A stretch of DNA of 9,070 bases from Flavobacteriales bacterium (GTDB lineage Bacteria; Bacteroidota; Bacteroidia; Flavobacteriales_D; Crocinitomicaceae). Positions 1-6,588 of the stretch are shown here, piece after piece. The notes under the pieces are model-generated. The model saw nothing but the letters and a program-made list of their open reading frames with translations. It was not told where the DNA came from and made no database searches. The position numbers and the translations under genes were made by a program. The DNA lies in contig CANHQC010000062.1 in assembly GCA_947462695.1 (NCBI GenBank), positions 1 to 9,070 on the forward strand. Direction: 5' to 3'. Each line of letters starts with the position of its first letter. Position 1 is the first letter of the stretch.

Positions 1-389
1 ATGGATACAGAAGCAGCCACCATTAAAACAGCAAAAAGGATCATCATTAATAAGGCTTTCGTCACGACTAAGTCACCGATAGAAAACACTTCTTTAGGAA
101 TAGCCGGAACGATGAATTTCCTCGTAGCAAAAACTGCTGCAATTGATGGGATTCCAAAAACAATCGCTGTTTTCATACTGATCATGCCTTGACGGTACTT
201 CGGAAATGCTCCTACTAAACTCGATGCTCCAACAATAAAAAGGGAATAAGCCGTGGCCATCATTGGTTCCACATGAAAAAGGTAGACTAAAACGGGTACC
301 GTTAAGATAGAACCACCACCACCGATTAAACCGAGGGAAATTCCAATAAGTATTGATGCAATGTATCCGAAAATCTCTATTAATTCCAT
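1..389 (-). CDS. TauE/SafE family permease, N-terminal half (3' end outside window)
   Basis: The frame is open from ATG at 389 to the window edge, giving 129 residues of a family usually about 250 long, so roughly half the protein is here. It begins MELIEIFGYIASILIG and has a hydrophobic first helix followed by the glycine-rich LIGGGGSILTVPVL (residues 21-34). This is the N-terminal signature of the TauE/SafE (PF01925) anion exporters. Further hydrophobic segments lie near residues 43-62, 73-90 and 109-128, consistent with an inner-membrane permease. Family members are linked to export of sulfite, sulfoacetate or other organosulfur anions. The start is 10 bp after the porin stop, so it is the last visible gene of the sulfur cluster. 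No Shine-Dalgarno sequence is visible, as is usual in Bacteroidota. The substrate is inferred only from family and neighbours; sulfite export is the simplest guess. Confidence 0.85.
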   Translation of the reverse strand, partial: MELIEIFGYIASILIGISLGLIGGGGSILTVPVLVYLFHVEPMMATAYSLFIVGASSLVGAFPKYRQGMISMKTAIVFGIPSIAAVFATRKFIVPAIPKEVFSIGDLVVTKALLMMILFAVLMVAASVS

Positions 390-399
390 AATTGATTGA

Positions 400-1833
400 T
401 TAAAAATGATAGTTTAAAACGGCATTTACAAGAAGCATATTCACTCTGTTAAACTCGTACTTTGACTGGTCGTACGTTTCTCCTTCTCTGAATTTTGCAA
501 CGACAAGCAATTGACTTTCTAGTCCTTTAACAAGTCGAGACCAGTTAAATCGCACATCCAGGTTTACCTGAAAATAGCTTGGCATTCCGTACTTATTAAA
601 GGCAACGTCTTTCACATCAGGCAAGCGAACATAACCTGCTCCAATTGAACTTCTATGAAATTTGTTCTTATCCTTAATTTCAGCTTTGAGAACGATTGAT
701 TGAGATTTACCGTACCCTTCATTTCGTTCACGTGCAAGGAACGTATAAAACGGATCTCGTCCCCATTCTCTTGGCATCAAATACCTCCCGTCGCCGGTAA
801 TTTGGTTGTAGTTTACTGAATATTCGATCTTACCGGAGCGTACCCCCACTTTACCACCAAAAGTCATGGCTTGGTTTCCTTTATCAACATAAGTCAGCTC
901 TTGATCACTATTTCCACCATAATTCAACGCATCCTGACGAATAAATTGAGCCCCTGTTACTAGGCTGTTTTTATCCGACCATTTCCACGAATAATCTGCT
1001 TGAATAAGCGCACTGTTCATAATGTTTTCAATATAATAATCCCAAGCTTGGATCTCCAGCGACTTAAGTGGCTTGTACTTTACATGAATGATCCCAACGC
1101 CTTTAGATTCGAGATTTTCTTGGTAAGCTGATTTTTTTCCTGAAGTTGAAACACCCGAAGGAAAAACACCAATGGATTCACCAATGTAATACCATTTCGT
1201 TGTACTTCTAGGAGAAATCGCATATAACCAACCTCCTTTTACTTCGAACTTCGCATTCGGCATCCACTCCATCCAAAGACCTTCCACACCGGTACCGCGC
1301 ATTCGTCCATCTTGCAGATTGATCATAGGCGTATTAATCAATTGGCGACCAAAAATGATATGGCCTTTCGAAAACGTATATTTCAAATACAATTCTTCTA
1401 AGCGATCCAAGTCTTTTTTATTGGATGGATTTTCCATATCAAACAGTCCAATTTCATAGCGGTTTGCCTGACCAGATAGTGAATCTACATTTTGGAGATC
1501 AGACGAATACAAATTGAAAAAATAAAACCCACTTACGGCAAATTGGAATCCATGGAACTTTGCTGTTTCATAGCGCAAACCACCACCGACAGCATTGGCA
1601 TAATAGTCCGTCAAAACACCATTATTAATTGTATTGCTGAAAAAGTACCTGAAATGGCCGTTCACCTCGCCGGCTTTGAATGCATAAAACAAGGAATTAC
1701 TATCAATACTCTCAAGATTTTTCCCTTTCCACATTTCCGGTTTATCTGACAACTCGTGATGTTGTGCGTAAACGGTTAAACTTAACGTGAAAAGTAGTGA
1801 ACTGACTAATGTGCTTGTGTGGAATAGATACAT
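400..1833 (-). CDS. OprD-family outer-membrane porin
   Basis: This 477-residue protein has a signal peptide (about residues 1-23, cleavage after VYA before QHH). The rest is rich in alternating aromatic/polar strands, contains no cysteine and ends in NAVLNYHF with a C-terminal Phe, all typical of an outer-membrane beta-barrel. Residues 145-190 (LEELYLKYTF, then FGRQLINTPMINLQDGRMR) resemble the OprD-type porin family (PF03573) as found in Bacteroidota. Such porins pass small, often anionic, solutes. The start is 3 bp after the TsdA stop and the TauE/SafE start follows 10 bp after its own stop, so it is probably co-transcribed and may pass thiosulfate, tetrathionate or sulfite; this substrate is inference. 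Oddities are that the n-region of the signal peptide has no Lys or Arg, and that the gene is in the same frame as tsdA upstream. The start is fixed because the next upstream in-frame stop is the TsdA stop, two codons before the ATG. Confidence 0.85.
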   Translation of the reverse strand: MYLFHTSTLVSSLLFTLSLTVYAQHHELSDKPEMWKGKNLESIDSNSLFYAFKAGEVNGHFRYFFSNTINNGVLTDYYANAVGGGLRYETAKFHGFQFAVSGFYFFNLYSSDLQNVDSLSGQANRYEIGLFDMENPSNKKDLDRLEELYLKYTFSKGHIIFGRQLINTPMINLQDGRMRGTGVEGLWMEWMPNAKFEVKGGWLYAISPRSTTKWYYIGESIGVFPSGVSTSGKKSAYQENLESKGVGIIHVKYKPLKSLEIQAWDYYIENIMNSALIQADYSWKWSDKNSLVTGAQFIRQDALNYGGNSDQELTYVDKGNQAMTFGGKVGVRSGKIEYSVNYNQITGDGRYLMPREWGRDPFYTFLARERNEGYGKSQSIVLKAEIKDKNKFHRSSIGAGYVRLPDVKDVAFNKYGMPSYFQVNLDVRFNWSRLVKGLESQLLVVAKFREGETYDQSKYEFNRVNMLLVNAVLNYHF

Positions 1834-1836
1834 CGC

Positions 1837-2841
1837 TTATTTTGCTTTCTTCATCTGTCCAAACGGACCATATTTGTGTTGTCTCTCTGAAAATTTATCT
1901 GCGTAGGGTCCAAAAGGATGATCAATCGGTTTTTTGGTAATATTGGGCCAGTCTTTCGGAACGGATTTGTGTGGTCTAGGCATGGAAACGACATAAGCTG
2001 CAACATCCCAAGCTTCTTCATCGCTCAATTGGGGGGAATCGTGGTTCACGCCAAGCGGCATATTGTATTTGACGTATTTAGCCATATTCGTTATGCGGTA
2101 CAATCCTGCGGCATCATTGAATGAATGTGGGCCCCAAAGCGGAGGATAGATATACTCTTTCCCACTTCCCGACATGATTCCCAGACCATCAGAATTATGG
2201 CAGCTCGCACATTTGGCTTCGTAAACTACCTTACCTGCTTGTGGATTTGCAGCCCGTGATAAGAAATCGAGGTCTTTTAGTCCAGAACCCTCAGCTTTCT
2301 GATCTTTGGGAACATTACTTCCGATAAATTCGATATAAGCCACCATCGCTATCATCTCCTTACTATTGAGATCCAGTGCTTTTCCATTAAGGCTGCGTTC
2401 AAAACAGTCATTTATCCGTTTCTGGATGTTCTCTATTGTTCCGCTACGTGCACGCATTTTGGGGTACAGGGATTTAACGGAGCCGTAATTGTTTCCATAG
2501 ACCTTTGTTCCAGCATCAAGGTGACAATTTTGGCAATTCATTCCGTTCGACAAGGACTTGACAGAGCCTTTTGGTCCAAGGTAACTTGATGTATGTTTGA
2601 TCAATTGTTTACCGTAAGCAATTTGTTCGCGTTTCTCTTGTCCTTTAATGTCCATGAAATCTCTTGGCGTCCAAAATCCTATTGATGCTTCAGTCTTATT
2701 GGATTCGACCCGCGAAACAACGGTTGTATCCCACGATCCTGAATACCAAAATACGCCAGCAACAATTCCCAAAATAACAACCGTAATCGCAATGATACCA
2801 GTAATGTTTACGTTCGATTCATTTTTTTTAGTAGATTCCAT
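1837..2841 (-). CDS. tsdA: TsdA-type diheme cytochrome c (thiosulfate dehydrogenase / tetrathionate reductase)
   Basis: This 334-residue protein couples two thiosulfates to tetrathionate (or the reverse) on the periplasmic face. Residues 12-33 form one hydrophobic N-terminal segment with no obvious cleavage site, so it looks membrane-anchored. Two c-type heme motifs are present, CQNCH (103-107) and CASCH (211-215). Between them lies INDCFERSLNGK, whose Cys146 matches the catalytic heme-1 cysteine ligand of TsdA. Met261 in YNMPLG sits 46 residues after His215, where the family has its heme-2 ligand. ARSGTIENI, YPPLWGPHSFN, EEAWDVAAYV and PRPHK are also family-like. Residues 290-334 form a Pro/Lys-rich tail (QHKYGPFG). 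The frame extends upstream to 3000 inside the neighbouring YeeE/YedE gene, but that part reads as nonsense; ATG 2841 (MESTKKNESN) is chosen, 20 bp after the upstream stop. No partner cytochrome such as TsdB is visible. Confidence 0.88.
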   Translation of the reverse strand: MESTKKNESNVNITGIIAITVVILGIVAGVFWYSGSWDTTVVSRVESNKTEASIGFWTPRDFMDIKGQEKREQIAYGKQLIKHTSSYLGPKGSVKSLSNGMNCQNCHLDAGTKVYGNNYGSVKSLYPKMRARSGTIENIQKRINDCFERSLNGKALDLNSKEMIAMVAYIEFIGSNVPKDQKAEGSGLKDLDFLSRAANPQAGKVVYEAKCASCHNSDGLGIMSGSGKEYIYPPLWGPHSFNDAAGLYRITNMAKYVKYNMPLGVNHDSPQLSDEEAWDVAAYVVSMPRPHKSVPKDWPNITKKPIDHPFGPYADKFSERQHKYGPFGQMKKAK

Positions 2842-2861
2842 AGCGTTGGAGTATTGAGGTA

Positions 2862-3275
2862 TTAGTGTGGCAATTTCTTTTGAAAAACACCGTACAAATA
2901 CGTTCCAATAACTGCAAAGGCGAGCACAACAAGGAAAGTAACAAATCCATACCCGATATTCACTACCATGGGTCCGGGACAAGCACCACTCAATGCCCAT
3001 CCTAACCCAAAGATTGTCCCGCCAAATAAATAGCGTTTAACAGATTTATCTTTTGGTGTAAACAGAATTGGATTTCCATCGATATCCCGCAATTTGAATC
3101 GTTTGATCAATGCAACACCAATTATACCAAGTGTAACTGCTGTTCCAATTATTCCATACATATGAAAACTTTGGAAACGGAACATTTCTTGAATACGGTA
3201 CCAAGACAATGCCTCAGATTTCGCCATTACAATGCCGAATACGATACCTACAATTAAAAACTTTATAAATTTCAT
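2862..3275 (-). CDS. YeeE/YedE transporter, C-terminal half (DUF6691-like)
   Basis: This small membrane protein of 137 residues has about four hydrophobic segments (near residues 3-18, 39-57, 82-97 and 106-128). It carries GLGWALSGACPGP with Cys99, the signature of the second half of YeeE/YedE sulfur transporters, in which conserved cysteines relay thiosulfate or a related sulfur compound through the membrane. Homologues of this length are annotated as DUF6691 or YeeE/YedE. The first half is encoded 11 bp upstream (3844-3287), so the two probably assemble into one transporter. ATG 3275 is chosen; a GTG at 3278 directly before it would add one residue and cannot be excluded. The gene ends 20 bp before the TsdA start. 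Whether it imports thiosulfate (as the fused TsuA/YeeE does) or handles another sulfur species cannot be read from the sequence. Confidence 0.88.
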   Translation of the reverse strand: MKFIKFLIVGIVFGIVMAKSEALSWYRIQEMFRFQSFHMYGIIGTAVTLGIIGVALIKRFKLRDIDGNPILFTPKDKSVKRYLFGGTIFGLGWALSGACPGPMVVNIGYGFVTFLVVLAFAVIGTYLYGVFQKKLPH

Positions 3276-3286
3276 CACTAGGAAGA

Positions 3287-3844
3287 TTAGAAAATCAATG
3301 GAAAAATGAGGTGCGTCATTATGAGACCGCCAATAAAGAATCCAACTACAGCAATTATGGATGGTACTTGTAAATCTGATATGCCGCTAATGGCATGACC
3401 TGAAGTACAACCACCTGCATAGCGCGACCCAAATCCGACCAGCAACCCACCGATAGCCATGACTAGAAAGCCTTTCAGTGTAAATAGCGATTCTAGGCTA
3501 AATAGTTCTTCGGGCTGAATGCTTTTTGCTTCACCAAAACCGAGTTGTTTTAATTCTTCGGTGGTTGCTGCTGCGATTACGGGCACCTCATCTGCAGTTA
3601 AAAATTGATGCGCAATATAACCGCCAATGGCTGCTCCTACGAGGAACACCAGGTTCCAAGCCTGTGTCTTCCAATCAAAATCAAAAAGTTTGACTTTTTT
3701 TCCCGCACCTGAAAGGGAACAGATCGTTCTTAAGTTTGATGAAAAGCCGAACGATTTACCAAAAAACAAGAGGAAAAACATTACTGCCGAAATAATGATT
3801 CCAGAGAACCACCACGGCCAGGGGTTTTGTATAAATTCAAGCAT
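3287..3844 (-). CDS. YeeE/YedE transporter, N-terminal half (thiosulfate/sulfur transporter)
   Basis: This 185-residue membrane protein has hydrophobic segments near residues 11-33, 62-82, 122-140 and 160-184. It holds GFGSRYAGGCTSGHAISG (137-154) with Cys146, the hallmark of the first half of YeeE/YedE (PF04143, Sulf_transp). A further Cys42 in NLRTICSL lies after the first hydrophobic segment and may correspond to another conserved cysteine of the family. In fused members such as E. coli YeeE/TsuA, cysteines line the thiosulfate pathway; here the chain is split, and the CPGP half follows 11 bp downstream. Residues 83-115 form a hydrophilic stretch that looks like a loop. The gene starts 6 bp after the universal stress protein stop, which points to tight co-expression. 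Confidence 0.88.
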   Translation of the reverse strand: MLEFIQNPWPWWFSGIIISAVMFFLLFFGKSFGFSSNLRTICSLSGAGKKVKLFDFDWKTQAWNLVFLVGAAIGGYIAHQFLTADEVPVIAAATTEELKQLGFGEAKSIQPEELFSLESLFTLKGFLVMAIGGLLVGFGSRYAGGCTSGHAISGISDLQVPSIIAVVGFFIGGLIMTHLIFPLIF

Positions 3845-3850
3845 GTTTAT

Positions 3851-4678
3851 TTAGTTTAACTGAAATGAAATAATTGGTTTAAATAAATGATTGATGAGTT
3901 TCTCTGTTGCAGAGGAATGAAAAACTCCTTTTTTCTGATATGTACCGATAAAAATGATATCCATGGTATTCATTTGATTAAAATGAATTACACCACTTTC
4001 AACATCTTTATCTTTCAAGATATGTTTTTCAACATTGTTTAACTCATGGCGCGCTGCGAAATCCTCCATTGACCTCTCTGTATCCGCGATCAACTCTTCA
4101 TTTTTAACGATTTGAAGCAAGTGCAGGGTGGCATTAAATGCGGACTGCAACTTTTTCATCAGGTCTAACTCTTGATGCGCTGTATCAGAAAAATCATGAA
4201 CAAACAGCAGGTGATCAATTTCTAAATCCGAGCGGTCGCACATTAATGAGAGGACTGGTACGGTTGTTTTTCGCGCGACGTATTGGGTTTCTGTACCTGA
4301 AAGACGCTCTTTTAATCCCCAGGCGCCCTTTGTACCCATCGCGATGAGATCAAACGATTCTTTTTCGGCAAATGCTACAATTGCGTCAATCGTTTTCCCC
4401 ACCACCAAATGAGATGAAATCTCTTTGCCATAAACACTTTTTAGCGCATTGAGTTTATCCATTGCCAAATCGCGCTGAACAGTTACATAACCTGCATCAA
4501 TTTCCCCACAGGTCGAAATCGTACCAAATGAATCTAATGTGACCGTATCCGGAAAATTAAGGACATGAAGAAAATGTATCTCCATGGGCAACTTTACTTG
4601 TAATCGATTGACCAAAATGAATGCATATTCGGCTTGCACTGAAAAATCAGTTGGAATTAGCACTTTAAGTTTTTCCAT
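3851..4678 (-). CDS. Tandem-domain universal stress protein (UspA family)
   Basis: With the start at ATG 4678 (MEKLKVLIPTDFS) this is 275 residues holding two Usp domains (PF00582). Domain 1 covers about residues 1-150: the strand KVLIPTDFS, then MGTKGAWGLKERLSGTETQ, which fits the nucleotide-binding pattern G-2x-G-9x-G(T). Domain 2 (about 155-275) starts HLLFVHDFSD and has IGTYQKKGVFHSSATEKL, where the second glycine is replaced, so ATP binding is probably limited to domain 1. In-frame ATGs at 4684 and 4705 would add 2 or 9 residues; I prefer 4678 because the first beta strand then begins immediately, as in most family members. Any of these starts overlaps the end of the rhodanese gene (stop at 4665). 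The role is unclear; such proteins often sit in anaerobic or redox gene clusters and may sense energy state. Confidence 0.88.
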   Translation of the reverse strand: MEKLKVLIPTDFSVQAEYAFILVNRLQVKLPMEIHFLHVLNFPDTVTLDSFGTISTCGEIDAGYVTVQRDLAMDKLNALKSVYGKEISSHLVVGKTIDAIVAFAEKESFDLIAMGTKGAWGLKERLSGTETQYVARKTTVPVLSLMCDRSDLEIDHLLFVHDFSDTAHQELDLMKKLQSAFNATLHLLQIVKNEELIADTERSMEDFAARHELNNVEKHILKDKDVESGVIHFNQMNTMDIIFIGTYQKKGVFHSSATEKLINHLFKPIISFQLN

Positions 4679-5000
4679 TTTCATTTGATTTTGTGAGTAA
4701 TTCATTCATTTTTTCAACGGTTTGGACATCATCTACATGAACAAATCCATGTTCTTCTAGCATAAATCGCGCATGCCTACTGCGGTTTCCTGACCTGCAA
4801 AAGACAATGACGGGTTTATTTTTATCGAGGTGATTCATTTCTTTAAACAAATCATCCAACGGGTAATTAACCGTCCCTTCAATTCCATCTACTGCGAATT
4901 CACGTGATGTTCGCACATCAATCAATAACGCCCCCTGTCGAATAAACTCAATTATCCGATCATTACCTCTCCTCATGAGGTGCTTCCAAATGTTTAACAT
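4665..5000 (-). CDS. Single-domain rhodanese sulfurtransferase
   Basis: This 111-residue cytoplasmic protein (no signal peptide) spans one rhodanese domain (PF00581). LLIDVRTSREFAVDGIEGT (residues 25-43) is the usual N-terminal signature and VFCRSGNRS (66-74) is the active-site loop. Cys68 is the persulfide-carrying nucleophile and the Arg residues hold the sulfur anion. Such proteins move sulfane sulfur between donors like thiosulfate or persulfide and thiol acceptors. The gene is 55 bp downstream of the CstB-like gene, and its last 14 bases overlap the universal stress protein start at 4678, suggesting coupled translation. The C-terminal tail after residue 92 is charged and has no motif I recognise. 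The natural donor and acceptor are not visible; handling thiosulfate made or imported by its neighbours is the obvious inference. Confidence 0.9.
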   Translation of the reverse strand: MLNIWKHLMRRGNDRIIEFIRQGALLIDVRTSREFAVDGIEGTVNYPLDDLFKEMNHLDKNKPVIVFCRSGNRSRHARFMLEEHGFVHVDDVQTVEKMNELLTKSNENGKT

Positions 5001-5055
5001 GTTGTAAAGTTTAAGGTAGGGTCGGTTGATTAGTGTGTGTAGAAGTCTGTAGTAA

Positions 5056-6471
5056 TTATGACTTCAATACTTTGCTCTGACAGACGAAGTCAGTTCTTGG
5101 TACATTTGTTTCCGCAATTGACTTGAAGCCACCTTCCACTTCAGTAAAGTTTCGGTATCCTCTTGCTTGAAGAATACTTGCAGCGATCATACTTCTATAA
5201 CCACCCGCACAATGCATAAAGAAATGATCTTTTGGGTTGATGTCTTTCGTCCACTCATTAATGTATGCCAATGGTTTGCTATATGCATCTTCTACGTGCT
5301 CTGCTTCGTACTCACTTTCTTTGCGTACGTCGACCACCATTGATTCCCCAGACTTAAATTGTTGTGCGAATTCAGCTGCTGAAATACGATTTACGGTATC
5401 AACTTCTTTTCCTGAAGCTGTCCACGCTGCAAATCCACCGTTTAAATACCCTAAAACATGATCAAATCCAACTCGACTTAGACGCGTAATGACTTCTTCT
5501 TCCAATCCTTGATCAGTGACTAATAAAATCTCTTGTTTTACATCACCTATCAAGGCACCAACCCAAGGAGCAAAATCACCTTTGATACCAATATTTACTG
5601 ATTGTGGAACAAATCCTTTATAGAAAACACTACTTTCTCTGGTGTCAAGAATAAGCGCACCTGATGACTCTGCTAATAATTCAAAAGCTTCAGGGGTAAG
5701 CGGATTTAATGACCTGGTTTTTACTTCTTCGAAGCTACTGTACCCTTTTTTATTCATGGCGACATTTGCACCAAAATAAGCAGGTGGCGGAAGTAACCCA
5801 TCTGTTACAGCCGCAATAAATGCTTCTTTATTCGGTTGATTCAATGCGTAATTCATTTTCTTTTGATTACCCAATGTATCCACTGTTTCTTTCATCATGT
5901 TTTTTCCACAGGCTGATCCCGCACCATGCGCAGGGTAAACGGTAATCTCATCGCTTAACGGCATTATTTTGTTCATTAAGCTATCGTAAAGCATCCCAGC
6001 TAATTGTTCTTGCGTCATGTCAGCTGCCTTTTGAGCTAGATCCGGGCGACCAACATCACCTAAGAAAAGTGTGTCACCTGAGAAAATTGCTGTTTCCTTA
6101 CCATGCTCATCAATAAGTAGAAATGTGGTGCTCTCCATGGTGTGTCCGGGTGTATGCAATACCTTGACTTTCACATCTCCGATTTCAAACACTTGATTAT
6201 CCTCTGCGATTATGGATTCGAATTCCGTTTTCGCTAGTGGTCCATAAACAATTGGCGCACCTGTTTTCTTACTTAAATCGAGGTGGCCAGAGACAAAATC
6301 TGCATGGAAGTGTGTTTCAAAAATATACTTCAGCGTTACCTGATCTTGTTTCAACCGATCAAGGTAAGGTTCAACCTCACGTAACGGGTCAATAATAAAT
6401 GCTTCTCCTTTACTTACTATGTAATAAGCTCCTTGTGCCAAACACCCTGTGTAAATCTGTTCTATTTTCAT
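5056..6471 (-). CDS. CstB-like MBL-fold persulfide dioxygenase fused to two rhodanese domains
   Basis: This 471-residue cytoplasmic protein has three domains. Residues 1-200 are a metallo-beta-lactamase fold with THFHADFVSGH (53-63), HTPGH (106-110), SGDTLF (131-136) and PAHGAG (180-185). His54, His110 and Asp133 match the single-iron ligand set of ETHE1-type persulfide dioxygenases, and the usual His after HxHxD is Phe59. Residues 259-355 are a rhodanese fold (LDTRESSVFYKGF) lacking the catalytic Cys: the loop reads LLVTDQGLEEE. Residues 362-458 are a second rhodanese with HCAGGYRS (Cys421) and VVDVRKESEYEAEH. This order matches S. aureus CstB, which oxidises low-molecular-weight persulfides and yields thiosulfate; Cys188 in GSACGK may correspond to its MBL-domain cysteine. 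The protein is somewhat longer than I recall for CstB. It follows the DsrE gene by 117 bp and precedes the rhodanese by 55 bp. I see no convincing own promoter; a poor -7 look-alike, TATTTTCG, occurs upstream. Confidence 0.9.
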   Translation of the reverse strand: MKIEQIYTGCLAQGAYYIVSKGEAFIIDPLREVEPYLDRLKQDQVTLKYIFETHFHADFVSGHLDLSKKTGAPIVYGPLAKTEFESIIAEDNQVFEIGDVKVKVLHTPGHTMESTTFLLIDEHGKETAIFSGDTLFLGDVGRPDLAQKAADMTQEQLAGMLYDSLMNKIMPLSDEITVYPAHGAGSACGKNMMKETVDTLGNQKKMNYALNQPNKEAFIAAVTDGLLPPPAYFGANVAMNKKGYSSFEEVKTRSLNPLTPEAFELLAESSGALILDTRESSVFYKGFVPQSVNIGIKGDFAPWVGALIGDVKQEILLVTDQGLEEEVITRLSRVGFDHVLGYLNGGFAAWTASGKEVDTVNRISAAEFAQQFKSGESMVVDVRKESEYEAEHVEDAYSKPLAYINEWTKDINPKDHFFMHCAGGYRSMIAASILQARGYRNFTEVEGGFKSIAETNVPRTDFVCQSKVLKS

Positions 6472-6588
6472 ACTAAAATTGTTTTCTCAAAACGTTACTC
6501 TGGCGAAAATACACTTCCCAAATAAAAAATTATGCTACTAAAGTTACTTAATGGATTTCTATCGCTCAATTTCTTTCAACGGATTCAT

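Noticed and set aside
1..192. Plus-strand open frame starting at base 1.
   Set aside because: It is antisense to the TauE/SafE coding frame, whose protein has clear family motifs.
1492..1749. Plus-strand open frame of 85 codons, and similar ones at 1918-2124, 2648-2857, 3627-3854, 4138-4347 and 5237-5461.
   Set aside because: All are antisense to well-supported genes and show no domain, signal or promoter of their own.
5001..5055. 55-bp gap between the CstB-like and rhodanese genes as a terminator or promoter site.
   Set aside because: No stem followed by T-run and no TAnnTTTG element on the minus strand; the genes are likely co-transcribed.
6500..6520. TATTTTCG on the minus strand upstream of the CstB-like gene as a separate promoter.
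   Set aside because: It misses the consensus TAnnTTTG at one key position and lacks a properly spaced -33 TTG, so readthrough from 7029-7036 is simpler.
6541..6549. Palindrome AAGT-T-ACTT about 70 bp upstream of the CstB-like gene, considered as an operator.
   Set aside because: The arms are only four bases with one weak extension, which is expected by chance in AT-rich sequence, and no regulator gene is nearby.
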